From Pseudomonas sp. p1(2021b) (GTDB lineage: Bacteria > Pseudomonadota > Gammaproteobacteria > Pseudomonadales > Pseudomonadaceae): a DNA stretch of 64,000 nucleotides. Under the pieces are notes generated by a model. The model ran no database searches and was not told the origin of the DNA. It saw nothing but the letters and a program-made list of their open reading frames with translations. The DNA is taken from NCBI RefSeq assembly GCF_020151015.1, contig NZ_CP083746.1:1889001-1953000 (forward strand), given 5' to 3'. The translations under genes and the position numbers were made by a program. Each line of letters opens with the position of its first letter. Within the stretch, counting starts at the first letter, position 1. Of this stretch, positions 13,381 to 26,080 are shown one piece after another.

Positions 13381-15819
13381 TTGAAGAAATCCACCGCAAC
13401 CCCGACCCCCTTGCCCGTGCCCCTGTGGCGCCAGCAGCTGCATTACCGCCTCAAGGAAGGCGCGCTGATCGCTGTCGGCGCCCTGTGCCTGTACCTGTGG
13501 ATGGCACTGCTGACCTACGACACGGCGGACCCGGGCTTCAGCCACACCAGCAACGTCGACCAGGTGCAGAACGCCGCCGGCCGGGCCGGTGCCTATTTCG
13601 CCGATATCCTGTTCATGGTGCTGGGTTACTTCGCCTATATCTTCCCGTTGCTGCTGGCGATCAAGACCTGGCAGATCTTCCGTGAGCGTCACCAGCCCTG
13701 GGAATGGAGCGGCTGGCTGTTCTCCTGGCGGCTCATCGGCCTGGTATTCCTGGTGCTGTCGGGCGCGGCCCTGGCCCATATCCATTTCCATCCGCCGGCG
13801 AGCATGCCGTTCTCCGCGGGCGGCGCCCTGGGCGAGAGCCTGGGCGACCTGGCGCGCAACCTGCTGAACGTGCAGGGCAGCACCTTGATGTTCATCGCCC
13901 TGTTCCTGTTCGGCCTGACGGTGTTCACCGACCTGTCGTGGTTCAAGGTGATGGACATCACCGGCAAGATCACGCTCGATTTGTTCGAGCTGGTGCAGGG
14001 CGCGGCCAACCGTTGGTGGGAGGCCCGCAACGAGCGCAAACGCCTGGTGGCGCAGCTGCGCGAGGTGGATGAGCCCGCCTTCGACGTGGCCCCGATGGCC
14101 GCCGGGAAGCGCGAGCCAATCAAGCCGCAGCCGCGCGAGCGTATCAACGAGCGTGAGGAAGTGTCCGCCCGCCCGGTGGTACAGCGCGAGCCGGTGGTGC
14201 CGCGCGAGCAACCGACGGCACCGGTGATCATGCCGCCCGCCCCGGTCAAGGCGCCGGAGCCGAGCAAACGGGTCATGAAGGAAAAACAAGCGCCGCTGTT
14301 CGTCGACAGCGCCGTGGAAGGCACCTTGCCGTCGATTTCCATCCTCGACCCTGCCGAGCAGAAGAAGATCGAGTACTCGCCGGAGTCCCTGGCCGGCGTG
14401 GGCAATCTGCTGGAAATCAAGCTCAAGGAGTTTGGTGTCGAAGTTTCGGTGGACTCGATCCACCCGGGCCCGGTGATCACCCGCTACGAGATCCAGCCGG
14501 CCGCCGGGGTCAAGGTCAGCCGCATCGCCAACCTGGCCAAGGACCTGGCGCGTTCCCTGGCGGTGACCAGCGTGCGCGTGGTCGAGGTCATCCCTGGCAA
14601 GACCACCGTGGGTATCGAGATCCCCAACGAGAACCGGCAGATGGTGCGCTTCTCCGAAGTGCTCTCCACGCCGCAGTACGACGAGCAGAAGTCGCCGGTC
14701 ACCCTGGCCCTGGGCCATGACATCGGTGGCAAGCCGGTCATCACCGACCTGGCCAAGATGCCGCACCTGTTGGTGGCCGGTACCACCGGTTCCGGTAAGT
14801 CGGTGGGTGTGAACGCGATGATCCTGTCGATCCTGTTCAAGTCCAGCCCGGAAGATGCGCGGCTGATCATGATCGACCCGAAGATGCTCGAACTGTCGAT
14901 CTACGAAGGCATCCCGCACCTGCTGTGTCCGGTGGTCACCGACATGAAGGACGCCGCCAATGCCCTGCGCTGGAGCGTGGCCGAGATGGAGCGGCGCTAC
15001 AAGCTGATGGCGGCGATGGGCGTGCGTAACCTGGCCGGGTTCAACCGCAAGATCAAGGACGCCCAGGAGGCCGGAGAAGTCATCCACGACCCGCTGTATC
15101 GTCGCGAGAGCATGGATGACGAGCCGCCAGCGCTGAAGACGCTGCCGACCATCGTGGTGATCGTCGACGAATTCGCCGACATGATGATGATCGTCGGCAA
15201 GAAGGTCGAGGAGCTGATCGCCCGTATCGCCCAGAAGGCCCGTGCCGCCGGTATCCACTTGATCCTCGCCACCCAGCGCCCCTCGGTGGATGTGATCACC
15301 GGCCTGATCAAGGCCAACATCCCCACGCGCATGGCGTTCCAGGTGTCGAGCAAGATCGACTCGCGGACCATCATCGACCAGGGCGGTGCCGAGCAACTGC
15401 TCGGCCATGGCGACATGCTCTACATGCCGCCGGGCACCAGCCTGCCGATCCGCGTACATGGCGCGTTCGTCTCCGACGACGAGGTCCACCGCGTGGTAGA
15501 GGCCTGGAAGATGCGTGGCGCGCCGGACTACAACGACGACATCCTCAATGGCGTCGAGGAGGCCGGCAGCGGCTTCGAGGGCGGCGGTGGCGGTGGTGGC
15601 GACGGCGATGACCCGGAGGCCGACGCCCTGTACGACGAAGCCGTGCAGTTCGTGCTGGAAAGCCGCCGGGCGTCGATTTCCGCCGTGCAGCGCAAGCTCA
15701 AGATCGGCTACAACCGCGCTGCGCGGATGATCGAGGCGATGGAGATGGCCGGCGTGGTCACCCCCATGAACAGCAACGGCTCGCGGGAAGTGATTGCCCC
15801 GGGTGGCCCACGCGATTGA
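13381..15819 (+). CDS. ftsK: DNA translocase FtsK
   Basis: FtsK is the septal, hexameric DNA pump that aligns the terminus for XerCD-dif resolution. The protein has 812 aa, from a TTG start. Hydrophobic helices fill residues about 25-170, a charged proline-rich linker runs to about 310, then comes the RecA-like motor with Walker A GTTGSGKS at 467-474, Walker [13 protein letters not shown], and a C-terminal gamma winged helix (about 745-805) that reads KOPS. The linker is much shorter than in E. coli FtsK (1329 aa), normal for Pseudomonas. A glycine run ([11 protein letters not shown]) separates motor and gamma domain. Confidence 0.97.
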   Translation: MKKSTATPTPLPVPLWRQQLHYRLKEGALIAVGALCLYLWMALLTYDTADPGFSHTSNVDQVQNAAGRAGAYFADILFMVLGYFAYIFPLLLAIKTWQIFRERHQPWEWSGWLFSWRLIGLVFLVLSGAALAHIHFHPPASMPFSAGGALGESLGDLARNLLNVQGSTLMFIALFLFGLTVFTDLSWFKVMDITGKITLDLFELVQGAANRWWEARNERKRLVAQLREVDEPAFDVAPMAAGKREPIKPQPRERINEREEVSARPVVQREPVVPREQPTAPVIMPPAPVKAPEPSKRVMKEKQAPLFVDSAVEGTLPSISILDPAEQKKIEYSPESLAGVGNLLEIKLKEFGVEVSVDSIHPGPVITRYEIQPAAGVKVSRIANLAKDLARSLAVTSVRVVEVIPGKTTVGIEIPNENRQMVRFSEVLSTPQYDEQKSPVTLALGHDIGGKPVITDLAKMPHLLVAGTTGSGKSVGVNAMILSILFKSSPEDARLIMIDPKMLELSIYEGIPHLLCPVVTDMKDAANALRWSVAEMERRYKLMAAMGVRNLAGFNRKIKDAQEAGEVIHDPLYRRESMDDEPPALKTLPTIVVIVDEFADMMMIVGKKVEELIARIAQKARAAGIHLILATQRPSVDVITGLIKANIPTRMAFQVSSKIDSRTIIDQGGAEQLLGHGDMLYMPPGTSLPIRVHGAFVSDDEVHRVVEAWKMRGAPDYNDDILNGVEEAGSGFEGGGGGGGDGDDPEADALYDEAVQFVLESRRASISAVQRKLKIGYNRAARMIEAMEMAGVVTPMNSNGSREVIAPGGPRD

Positions 15820-15881
15820 TGATCACCTTGCCAGGCGCCAATGGCGGTGCCTGGCCTACCCACTGTTCGACGAGGATTCCC

Positions 15882-16505
15882 ATGCGCGCGATTCGCATGC
15901 TGTTGGTTTCTGCCCTGGCCCTAGGCGCAGTGTCGGCCCATGCCGACGAGAAGGATGTTGCGCGCCTGACCCAGTTGCTGGAAAAGTCCCAGACCATTTC
16001 CGCCCGTTTCTCCCAGCTGACCCTCGATGCCAGCGGCACCAGCCTGCAGGAGACCAGCGGGCAGATGTCGGTCAAGCGCCCAGGCCTGTTCTACTGGCAT
16101 ACCGATGCGCCCCAGGAGCAGGTGGTGGTGTCCGATGGCCAGAAGGTCACCCTGTGGGACCCGGACCTGGAACAGGCCACGGTCAAGAAGCTCGACGTGC
16201 GCCTGAACCAGACCCCGGCGCTGCTGCTGTCCGGCGATGTGTCGAAGATCAGCCAGAGCTTCGACATCACCTCCAAGGAGCAGGGCGAAGTCATGGACTT
16301 CACCTTGAAGCCCAAGACCAAGGACACCCTGTTCGACTCGTTGCGCGTGTCGTTCCGCCGTGGGCTGATCAACGACATGCAACTGGTCGACAGCGTGGGC
16401 CAGCGCACCAATATCCTGTTCAACGGGGTCAAGGCCAACGAGCCTATCCCGGCGAGCACGTTCCAGTTCAAGATTCCGGAAGGCGCTGACGTCATCCAGG
16501 AATAA
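15882..16505 (+). CDS. lolA: Outer-membrane lipoprotein carrier protein LolA
   Basis: LolA ferries lipoproteins across the periplasm from LolCDE to LolB. The 207-aa precursor begins with a clear signal peptide ([21 protein letters not shown]) followed by [19 protein letters not shown]. The half-barrel family features ([17 protein letters not shown]...VMDFTLKPK) are present. The ATG at 15882 has GAGGA upstream; a longer frame overlapping ftsK lacks a signal sequence. It lies between ftsK and rarA, as in most gammaproteobacteria. Confidence 0.96.
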   Translation: MRAIRMLLVSALALGAVSAHADEKDVARLTQLLEKSQTISARFSQLTLDASGTSLQETSGQMSVKRPGLFYWHTDAPQEQVVVSDGQKVTLWDPDLEQATVKKLDVRLNQTPALLLSGDVSKISQSFDITSKEQGEVMDFTLKPKTKDTLFDSLRVSFRRGLINDMQLVDSVGQRTNILFNGVKANEPIPASTFQFKIPEGADVIQE

Positions 16506-16516
16506 CGAGAGCCATC

Positions 16517-19520
<3,004 letters not shown>

Positions 19521-20915
19521 ATGGACTACCTGCCGCTGTTCCACAAGCTGCAGGGCGGCCGGGTGCTGGTCGTTGGCGGCGGCGAGATCGCCTTGCGCAA
19601 GGCGCGCCTGCTGGCCGATGCCGGCGCCGCGCTGCGGGTGGTCGCGCCGGACGTCGACGGCCAGCTGGCCGCGCTGGCCCGAGAGGGCGGCGGTGAAGTC
19701 CTGGTGCGCGGTTACCAGGCCGGCGACCTGGACGGTTGCCGCCTGGTGATCGCAGCCACTGATGATTCCGGGCTCAACGCCCAGGTCTCGGCCGATGCCC
19801 AGGCGCGCAGCCTGCCGGTGAATGTGGTGGATGCACCGGCCTTGTGCACGGTGATCTTCCCGGCCATCGTCGACCGCTCGCCCCTGGTGGTGGCAGTGTC
19901 CAGTGGCGGCGACGCGCCGGTGCTGGCACGGCTGATCCGTGCGCGCCTGGAGGCCTGGATTCCAGCCGCCTACGGCGAGCTGGCCGGGCTGGCGGCGCGG
20001 TTTCGCGACAAGGTCAAGGCGTTGTACCCGGACGTCAACCAGCGTCGCGGCTTCTGGGAGGATGTGTTCCAGGGGCCGATCGCCGAACGCCAGCTGGCCG
20101 GGCAGGGCAGCGAGGCCGAGCGCCTGCTGCAGGCCAAGGTCGATGGCGCGGCGGTGCAGCAAGGGGGTGAGGTGTATCTGGTCGGTGCGGGCCCGGGTGA
20201 CCCGGACCTGCTGACCTTCCGTGCCCTGCGCCTGATGCAGCAGGCCGACGTGGTGCTGTACGACCGCCTGGTGGCGCCCGCCATCATCGAGATGTGCCGG
20301 CGCGATGCCGAGCGGATCTACGTGGGCAAGCGCCGTGCCGACCATGCAGTGCCCCAGGAGCAGATCAACCGCCTGCTGGTGGACCTGGCGCGCCAGGGCA
20401 AACGCGTGCTGCGGCTCAAGGGCGGCGACCCGTTCATCTTCGGCCGTGGTGGCGAGGAGATCGAGGAGCTGGCCGAGGAAGGCATCCCGTTCCAGGTGGT
20501 GCCGGGTATCACCGCAGCCAGCGGTTGCTCCGCCTATGGTGGCATTCCGCTGACCCATCGTGACTATGCCCAGTCGGTGCGCTTCATCACCGGCCACCTC
20601 AAGGACGGCACCAGCAACCTGCCCTGGCAGGACCTGGTGGCGCCGGCCCAGACGTTGGTGTTCTACATGGGCCTGGTGGGGTTGCCGACCATCTGTGCCG
20701 AGCTGATCCGCCATGGGCGCGCGGCCAGTACGCCGGCGGCGCTGGTGCAACAGGGGACCACCCGGCATCAACGGGTGTTCACCGGTACCCTGGCGGACTT
20801 GCCCGAGTTGGTGGCGCGGCATGAAGTGCATGCACCGACACTGATCATCGTTGGCGAAGTAGTGCAGTTGCGCGACAAGCTGGCATGGTTCGAAGGGGCG
20901 CAGCAAGGCAGTTGA
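19521..20915 (+). CDS. cysG: Sirohaem synthase (multifunctional)
   Basis: CysG makes sirohaem from uroporphyrinogen III for sulfite and nitrite reductases. The 464-aa protein has an N-terminal precorrin-2 dehydrogenase/ferrochelatase Rossmann domain ([15 protein letters not shown], residues about 13-27) and a C-terminal SAM-dependent methyltransferase domain with [16 protein letters not shown] near residue 220. It starts immediately after serS, a gene order typical of Pseudomonas. Confidence 0.97.
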   Translation: MDYLPLFHKLQGGRVLVVGGGEIALRKARLLADAGAALRVVAPDVDGQLAALAREGGGEVLVRGYQAGDLDGCRLVIAATDDSGLNAQVSADAQARSLPVNVVDAPALCTVIFPAIVDRSPLVVAVSSGGDAPVLARLIRARLEAWIPAAYGELAGLAARFRDKVKALYPDVNQRRGFWEDVFQGPIAERQLAGQGSEAERLLQAKVDGAAVQQGGEVYLVGAGPGDPDLLTFRALRLMQQADVVLYDRLVAPAIIEMCRRDAERIYVGKRRADHAVPQEQINRLLVDLARQGKRVLRLKGGDPFIFGRGGEEIEELAEEGIPFQVVPGITAASGCSAYGGIPLTHRDYAQSVRFITGHLKDGTSNLPWQDLVAPAQTLVFYMGLVGLPTICAELIRHGRAASTPAALVQQGTTRHQRVFTGTLADLPELVARHEVHAPTLIIVGEVVQLRDKLAWFEGAQQGS

Positions 20916-20921
20916 ATCGAT

Positions 20922-21012
20922 GGGGCCGCTGTGCGGCCCTTTCGCGGCCCAAGGCCGCTCCTACGACCCCCTGAGCGGCCTTGTGCCGCGAAAGGGCTGC
21001 AAAGCAGCCCCG
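20922..21012. repeat. REP-like palindrome pair after cysG
   Basis: The unit GCGGCCCTTTCGCGGCCCAAGG... and its partner ...GCGGCCTTGTGCCGCGAAAGG face each other between the convergent cysG and glutathione transferase genes. Same family as the units at 1072 and 10781. Confidence 0.78.
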
Positions 21013-21018
21013 TTTTGA

Positions 21019-21978
21019 TCACCCCTGCCAGATCCCTTTTCCCACCAACCGCTCCCGATCATGGGGCGGGTTGAAGTCCTGCAGCGGCCCCTTGGGCACG
21101 ATCCCGTTCGGGTTGATGGTCTTGTGGCTCATGTAGTAGTGCTTCTGGATATGCTCCATGTTCACCGTGCCTGCCACGCCCGGCCACTGGTACAGCTCGC
21201 GCAGCCAGTTGGACAGGTTGGGGGAGTCGGCCAGGCGACGCAGGTTGCATTTGAAGTGGCCGTGGTATACCGCATCGAAGCGCACCAAGGTGGTGAACAG
21301 GCGTACATCGGCCTCGGTCAGGTACTCGCCAGCCAGGTAACGCTGGCGGCCCAGCAGGGCCTCCAGGTGGTCCAGTTCGGCGAATACCTCGTCGAAGGCC
21401 GCCTCGTAGGCATCCTGGGTGGTGGCGAAGCCTGCGCGGTATACGCCGTTGTTCACGGCCGGGTAGATGCGCTCGTTCAGCGCATCGATGGTCGCCCGCA
21501 GCGGCTCGGGGTAGAGGTCCAGGCGGTTGCCGGTCAGTTCGTCGAAGGCGCTGTTGAAGATGCGGATGATCTCGGCCGACTCGTTGTTGACGATGCGCTG
21601 TTCCTGCTTGTCCCACAGTACCGGCACGGTCACGCGCCCAGTGTAGTGCGGGTCGTCCTGGGTGTAGCGCTGGTGCAGGTACTGCAGGGCGTCCAGGTGG
21701 TCTCCGGTCGAGCCCGTCTGCTGGTCGAAGGTCCAGCCATGTTCGCCCATCAACCAGCTCACCACCGAGACCTCGATCAGCGGCTCGAGGCCTTTGAGGG
21801 CGCGGAAGATCAGGGTGCGGTGGGCCCAAGGGCAGGCCAGCGAGACGTACAGGTGGTAGCGTCCGGCTTCGGCAGCAGGCAACGGATTGCGGCGTTGGGC
21901 GTTCTCGCGTCGAAACGCGCCGTCCTTGCTGTTCTGGTACCACTGGTCATGCCAGCGGCCGTCGATCAAAAGGCCCAT
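21019..21978 (-). CDS. Xi-class glutathione transferase (glutathionyl-hydroquinone reductase)
   Basis: Enzymes of this class (YqjG/EcGHR) reduce glutathionyl-hydroquinones. The protein has 319 aa and the diagnostic CPWAHR motif with catalytic Cys49, followed by the long xi-class insert and the C-terminal helical GST domain ending in the conserved KGPLQDFNPPHDR-like tail. The ATG at 21978 has GAGGAGCTCACC before it. It is transcribed alone, convergent with cysG. Confidence 0.95.
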   Translation of the reverse strand: MGLLIDGRWHDQWYQNSKDGAFRRENAQRRNPLPAAEAGRYHLYVSLACPWAHRTLIFRALKGLEPLIEVSVVSWLMGEHGWTFDQQTGSTGDHLDALQYLHQRYTQDDPHYTGRVTVPVLWDKQEQRIVNNESAEIIRIFNSAFDELTGNRLDLYPEPLRATIDALNERIYPAVNNGVYRAGFATTQDAYEAAFDEVFAELDHLEALLGRQRYLAGEYLTEADVRLFTTLVRFDAVYHGHFKCNLRRLADSPNLSNWLRELYQWPGVAGTVNMEHIQKHYYMSHKTINPNGIVPKGPLQDFNPPHDRERLVGKGIWQG

Positions 21979-22074
21979 GGTGAGCTCCTCGGAACAAAGT
22001 CGTTTGTCATTGGAGCTCAGTCTAGGCAAAAGCGTTCGAATAAATAGCGCAAAGACCGCGCCATTCAGATCGAT

Positions 22075-23088
22075 TTATTCGATGTGTTTGCGGTTCGCCC
22101 AATAGCTGCGCGCCGTCTCGAACGCCGCTTCCCGGGGTTGACCAAGGCCGCGCAGGGCCAGGGACAGGGTGGCGACCACGGCCAGTTCGCCATAGCTGTC
22201 CTCGGCTTCGCCACGCCACACCGCGAGCAGGTGCTCCGGTTGCAGGCTGGCCGGCTTGACGTGGCGTTGGGCGCTCAATGCCGGCCACTCTTCGTCCCAG
22301 GCTACGCCGGCAGTGGTGCCGTAGAGGTGGCTGATGGCATCGGGATTGACCTCGATCTCGCCGCCGTCACCCTTGATCACCACGGCAGGGTCGCCCAGCA
22401 GGCGGCTGGCTTCGCGGTGTACGGCCTGATAGCCGGGGTGGAAGATGCTCTGCAGGCCGCAGCGGGCCCCCAAGGGGTTGAGCACGCGGGCCAGGGAATG
22501 GATGGGTGAGCGCAGGCCGAGGGTGTTGCGCAGGTCGATCATCCGCTGCAGCTGGGGCGCCCAGTCCTGCAGGGGCGCGAAGGCCAGGCCGTGGGTGCCC
22601 AGGGCCTTGTCCACCGACGGCCAGTCGCGGCACAGGGGGATATCCAGCAGGCCCAGCAGTTGCTCGGTGTACAGGCGCCCGGCGGTATGCGCGCCACCGC
22701 CATGCATGAGGATACGCGTGCCGTTGGCGGCCAGGCATTTGGCCGCCAGCAGGTACCACGGCAGGTGGCGCTTCTTGCCGGCGTAGGTGGGCCAGTCCAG
22801 GTCCACGGCGATGCTGGGTGCCTGCAGGTGCGCACGCAGGGCTTCGGTGAAGCCGGCCAGCTCCTCGGCGCTTTCCTCCTTGTGCCGCAGCAGCATCAGG
22901 AAGGCGCCCAGCTGGGTGTCCTCGACCTTGCCTTCGAGCAACAAGGTCATGGCCGCGCGGGCCTCTTCGCGGGTCAGGCCGCGGGCGCCGCGCTTGCCTT
23001 TGCCGAGAATACGCACGAATTCGGCGAAGGGGTGTTCGGCCGGGGTTTGCAGGGTGAGTGGGCGCAGCTCCGAGGGGCGTTGGGTCAT
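22075..23088 (-). CDS. ybiB: YbiB-like glycosyltransferase-fold DNA-binding protein (TrpD2 family)
   Basis: The 337-aa protein has the anthranilate phosphoribosyltransferase fold: a helical N-domain (GLTREEARAAMTLLLEG...LGAFLMLLRHKEESAEELAGF) and a C-terminal domain with HGGGAHTAGRLYTE. Its E. coli homologue YbiB binds nucleic acid and is damage-inducible rather than a tryptophan enzyme. The ATG at 23088 overlaps the tusE stop by 4 bases, giving a tusDCBE-ybiB operon; a TTG two codons earlier is also possible. The functional link to tRNA thiolation is not known. Confidence 0.85.
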   Translation of the reverse strand: MTQRPSELRPLTLQTPAEHPFAEFVRILGKGKRGARGLTREEARAAMTLLLEGKVEDTQLGAFLMLLRHKEESAEELAGFTEALRAHLQAPSIAVDLDWPTYAGKKRHLPWYLLAAKCLAANGTRILMHGGGAHTAGRLYTEQLLGLLDIPLCRDWPSVDKALGTHGLAFAPLQDWAPQLQRMIDLRNTLGLRSPIHSLARVLNPLGARCGLQSIFHPGYQAVHREASRLLGDPAVVIKGDGGEIEVNPDAISHLYGTTAGVAWDEEWPALSAQRHVKPASLQPEHLLAVWRGEAEDSYGELAVVATLSLALRGLGQPREAAFETARSYWANRKHIE

Positions 23089-23420
23089 ATGCAATTGGTC
23101 GGCTTGGGCAGGCCCGCGAGCTTCGCGGCAAGTTTGGCGGGAGTGCCGTTGAACAGGCGGTTCAGGTGCGGGCTGTTGCCCTTTTCCGGGCCCAGCTTGA
23201 GTGCGGTGTACTTGATCAGTGGGCGCGTCGCCGGCGAGAGCTGGTATTCGGCGTAGAACTGGCGCAGCAGTTCAAGGACTTCCCAGTGGTCGCCGGTCAG
23301 CGGGATACCTTCGCGCTCGGCCAGGGCTTCGGCGACGGGGTGGGACCAGTCTTGCAGGTCGACCAGGAAGCCGTCCTTGTCCAGGGCGATCTGCCGATCA
23401 CCGACAGTCAGAATGCTCAT
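23085..23420 (-). CDS. tusE: Sulfur relay protein TusE (DsrC family)
   Basis: TusE accepts persulfide from TusBCD and passes it to MnmA. The protein has 111 aa and ends PKPTNCI; Cys110 is the conserved penultimate cysteine that carries the sulfur. The TGDHWEVLELLRQFYAEYQLSP block is typical of DsrC. It overlaps tusB by 4 bases and ybiB by 4 bases. Dissimilatory DsrC has a second Cys about ten residues earlier; this one lacks it, which supports the TusE role. Confidence 0.95.
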   Translation of the reverse strand: MSILTVGDRQIALDKDGFLVDLQDWSHPVAEALAEREGIPLTGDHWEVLELLRQFYAEYQLSPATRPLIKYTALKLGPEKGNSPHLNRLFNGTPAKLAAKLAGLPKPTNCI

Positions 23421-23713
23421 AGCCAGCTGTTGACCTTGTCGTGATGCAGGGAAAGCTCGACGAACGCGGGATAGTCCACCGTCTGGGCCAGCGGGCTGTC
23501 GATGGCGCGGGCCTGCAGGTCTTCGGCAAGGGCGAACAGGCGACCCTGCACGCCGGCGGACTGCAGTTTGCGCAGCGGCTCGCTGCCTGGGCGTAGGGCA
23601 TAGACCGCATCGCCGCACAGCAGCAGGGCGTCATCGACACCCAGCAGGCGCAGGCAGCTGTCCAGGCGGTTGTCGCCGAAGGGCGAGTGGCTGATTACAT
23701 GCAGGGTCGTCAT
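23417..23713 (-). CDS. tusB: Sulfur relay protein TusB (DsrH)
   Basis: A 98-aa protein of the DsrEFH fold, part of the TusBCD heterohexamer. It begins MTTLHVISHSPFGDNRLDSC and has the GDAVYAL segment typical of DsrH. It lies in the tight tusDCBE cluster, its start overlapping the end of tusC and its stop overlapping tusE. Confidence 0.92.
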   Translation of the reverse strand: MTTLHVISHSPFGDNRLDSCLRLLGVDDALLLCGDAVYALRPGSEPLRKLQSAGVQGRLFALAEDLQARAIDSPLAQTVDYPAFVELSLHHDKVNSWL

Positions 23714-24072
23714 CAGAGTGTCACCACCTGGTCGAAACGGGCAATCAGGGCGGCCAGGGCTGCATCGTCCAGCACCTGTACCGGCAACTCCAGGGCGTCA
23801 CCGGCCAGGCCGCGTTCGGCCAGGCTGTGGCCACAGGCGAACAGCTCATCGACGCCGAACATCGGCAGCGCCTGGAGGTTGGCGGCCAGGTTCTTCTGCT
23901 GCAGCGCTGCAGGCTGCTGCCCTGGGGCGAGCTGGAACACACCGTCATCGAGGAACAGCATGCCCAGCGGAAGATCGAAGGCACCGCCGGCCAGGGCGAT
24001 GTCCAGTGCCTCGCGGGCGGACGGGCCGTTCCAGGGCGCCTGGCGGCTGATGATCAACAAGGATTTGGCCAT
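23713..24072 (-). CDS. tusC: Sulfur relay protein TusC (DsrF)
   Basis: A 119-aa DsrE/F-fold subunit of the TusBCD complex with the family start KSLLIISRQAPWNGPSAREALD. The ATG at 24072 was chosen because it follows the tusD stop by 2 bases and matches the family; the open frame extends into tusD but without similarity. It has no obvious catalytic Cys in the TusD position, as expected for TusC. Confidence 0.93.
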   Translation of the reverse strand: MAKSLLIISRQAPWNGPSAREALDIALAGGAFDLPLGMLFLDDGVFQLAPGQQPAALQQKNLAANLQALPMFGVDELFACGHSLAERGLAGDALELPVQVLDDAALAALIARFDQVVTL

Positions 24073-24073
24073 C

Positions 24074-24466
24074 TCAGTCGCCTCCGAAGCAGACCAGACG
24101 GTCTGCGGTTTGCGCGGCTTCATGCAACTGTCCAAGGCCCGACAGCTCCCAAGGCTTGGGCAGGTTCACCGCCGGGCGCTGGTAGCGGTTGGCTTCGGCT
24201 TCGTCGAGTACGCCCCGGCGCAGGGCTGCGGCGATGCACACCACGGCATCGAGCTGGTGTGCCTCGATGAAGGTACGCCACTGGGCGGCGATGTCCTGTT
24301 CGTCCTGGGGCGCGACCACGTTGGCCGAGGCGCTGTGTACCCCATCCTGATAGAAAAACAGCCGGGCAATCTCATGCCCGCCTGCCAGCGCGGCCTCGGC
24401 AAAGCGCAGAGCACGGCGCGAAGAGGGCGCATGGGCTGGTGAAAACACCGCGATAGCGAATTTCAT
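24074..24466 (-). CDS. tusD: Sulfurtransferase TusD (DsrE)
   Basis: TusD is the catalytic subunit of TusBCD. The protein has 130 aa; Cys77 in AVVCIAAALRRGV corresponds to the sulfur-accepting cysteine of E. coli TusD (Cys78). The ends are set by the ATG at 24466 (MKFAIAVFSPAHAPSSRRAL) and the stop two bases before tusC. This is the first gene of the tusDCBE-ybiB operon; the persulfide ultimately reaches MnmA, encoded at 1828-2952. Confidence 0.95.
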   Translation of the reverse strand: MKFAIAVFSPAHAPSSRRALRFAEAALAGGHEIARLFFYQDGVHSASANVVAPQDEQDIAAQWRTFIEAHQLDAVVCIAAALRRGVLDEAEANRYQRPAVNLPKPWELSGLGQLHEAAQTADRLVCFGGD

Positions 24467-24503
24467 GGACAACTCGTGCAAAGTAATGCGGCCATGATAA
24501 AGC

Positions 24504-24533
24504 AAAAAGCCCGCGCAGGCAGGCGCGGGCTTT
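24504..24533 (-). terminator. Terminator of the purine permease gene
   Basis: On the reverse strand AAAGCCCGCGC-CTGCCT-GCGCGGGCTTT is followed by TTGC, 20 bases past the permease stop. The A run on the opposite side is short. Confidence 0.75.
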
Positions 24534-24553
24534 GTCGACTGGCCAGGTGCCTG

Positions 24554-25933
24554 TCAGGCGTTTTCCTTGCTCTCCGGCAGGAACCAGTTCAGCACCAGGG
24601 CACAGATGCCACCGGTGGCTACCCCTGACTCCAGCACATTGCGCAGGGCCGACGGCATGTGCGCCAGGAACTCTGGCACCTGGGCCACACCCAGGCCCAA
24701 GGCCAGGGACACGGAGATGATCAGCAGCGCCCGGCGGTCCAGGCGAGTGCTGGCCAGGATGTTGATCCCCGAGGCCGCCACCGCCCCGAACATCACCATG
24801 GCCGCGCCACCGAGCACCGGTTCCGGCACTGCCTGGATCACCCCGGCGACGCTTGGGAACAGGCCCAGCAGCACCAGCATGATGGCGATCCATACGCCGA
24901 TATGGCGGCTGGCGATGCCGGTGAGCTGGATGACGCCATTGTTCTGGGCAAAGATCGAGCTGGGGAAGGTGTTGAACACACCGGCCAGCAGCGAGTTGGC
25001 GCCGTTGACCAGCACGCCACCCTTGATGCGTTGCATCCACAACGGGCCTTCGACCGGCTGGCGCGAGACCTTGCTGGTGGCGGTGACGTCACCGATGGCT
25101 TCCAGGGCGGTCACCAGGTAGATCACCAGCATCGGGATGAACAGCGCCCAGGAGAAGCTCAGGCCGAAATGCAGGGGCATCGGTACCTGGAACAGCGCCG
25201 CCTCGTGCATGCCAGTGAAGTCCAGGCGGCCGAGGTAGCCTGCCAGGGCATAGCCCACGGCCAGGGCGATGACGATGGCGCAGCTGCGCATCCACACCAC
25301 CGGAATGCGGTTAAGCACCACGATGATCGCCAGCACCACGCCCGACAACAGCAGGTTCTCGCCGTTGGCGAAGGTGCCATTGCCCATGGCGGTGAAGCCA
25401 CCGCCCATGCTGATCAGGCCGACCTTGATCAGGGTCAGGCCAATCATCAGCACCACGATACCGGTCACCAGCGGCGTGATCAGGCGTTTGACGAAGGGCA
25501 GGATACGCGACACGCCCATCTCCACGAAGGAGCCAGCGATCACCACGCCGAAGATCGCTGCCATCACGCCTTCCACCGGCGTGCCTTGCTTGACCATCAG
25601 CGCGCCGCCTGCGATCAGGGGCCCGACGAAGTTGAAGCTGGTGCCCTGCACGATCAGCAACCCGGCACCGAACGGCCCGAAGCGCTTGCACTGGACGAAG
25701 GTGGCGATACCGGAAATCACCAGCGACATGGACACGATCAGGTTGGTATCGCGCGGCGACACGCCCAGCGCCTGGCAGATCAGCAGGCCTGGGGTGACGA
25801 TCGGGACGATGATCGCCAGCAGATGCTGAAGCGCAGCCAGCAGGCCGATCAACGGCCGTGGCTTGTCCTCGAGGCCGAGGACCAGTTCATTGACAGGCGC
25901 CGCCGCGCCCGGCCCGTGTTCGATGGAACTCAT
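24554..25933 (-). CDS. NCS2-family purine (xanthine/uracil type) permease
   Basis: A 459-aa inner-membrane nucleobase:proton symporter with about 14 hydrophobic segments. Family motifs visible include VQGTSFNFVGP in TM3, ALEAIGDVTATSKVS (the TM8 signature containing the conserved Glu) and FNTFPSSIFAQNNGVIQLTGI. The latter matches xanthine permeases (XanP/XanQ group) more than UraA, so xanthine is the likely substrate, but guanine or urate cannot be excluded. The ATG at 25933 gives the family N-terminus. No purine riboswitch was recognised upstream. Confidence 0.9.
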   Translation of the reverse strand: MSSIEHGPGAAAPVNELVLGLEDKPRPLIGLLAALQHLLAIIVPIVTPGLLICQALGVSPRDTNLIVSMSLVISGIATFVQCKRFGPFGAGLLIVQGTSFNFVGPLIAGGALMVKQGTPVEGVMAAIFGVVIAGSFVEMGVSRILPFVKRLITPLVTGIVVLMIGLTLIKVGLISMGGGFTAMGNGTFANGENLLLSGVVLAIIVVLNRIPVVWMRSCAIVIALAVGYALAGYLGRLDFTGMHEAALFQVPMPLHFGLSFSWALFIPMLVIYLVTALEAIGDVTATSKVSRQPVEGPLWMQRIKGGVLVNGANSLLAGVFNTFPSSIFAQNNGVIQLTGIASRHIGVWIAIMLVLLGLFPSVAGVIQAVPEPVLGGAAMVMFGAVAASGINILASTRLDRRALLIISVSLALGLGVAQVPEFLAHMPSALRNVLESGVATGGICALVLNWFLPESKENA

Positions 25934-26000
25934 GGGAAAGCTGCCCCGGTAGAAAAAAGGAGCGCATTCTACGGGGCGAGGCGGGTTTGGGGTAGGGGGA

Positions 26001-26022
26001 GAGCGGGCTTGTCCCGCGATAG
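26001..26022. repeat. Solitary half REP unit
   Basis: GAGCGGGCTTGTCCCGCGAT matches one arm of the pair at 12916-13014; no partner arm is present. Lies between the permease start and the terminator of the Bax-inhibitor gene. Confidence 0.7.
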
Positions 26023-26038
26023 GGTGCGCATCACCCAC

Positions 26039-26064
26039 AAAAAAGCCCGCCGAAGCGGGCTCTT
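26039..26064 (-). terminator. Terminator of the Bax-inhibitor-1 family gene
   Basis: On the reverse strand AGCCCGC-TTCG-GCGGGCT is followed by TTTTTTG. A tetraloop with a strong U tract makes this a good intrinsic terminator. Confidence 0.9.
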
Positions 26065-26080
26065 GTGGCATCGAGGCCGA

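Noticed and set aside
13270..15489. 739-codon open frame antisense to ftsK
   Set aside because: Shadow of ftsK; no family features.
24554..26037. Purine riboswitch in front of the permease gene
   Set aside because: The leader is about 100 bases with only a half REP unit; no recognisable purine or xanthine riboswitch core.
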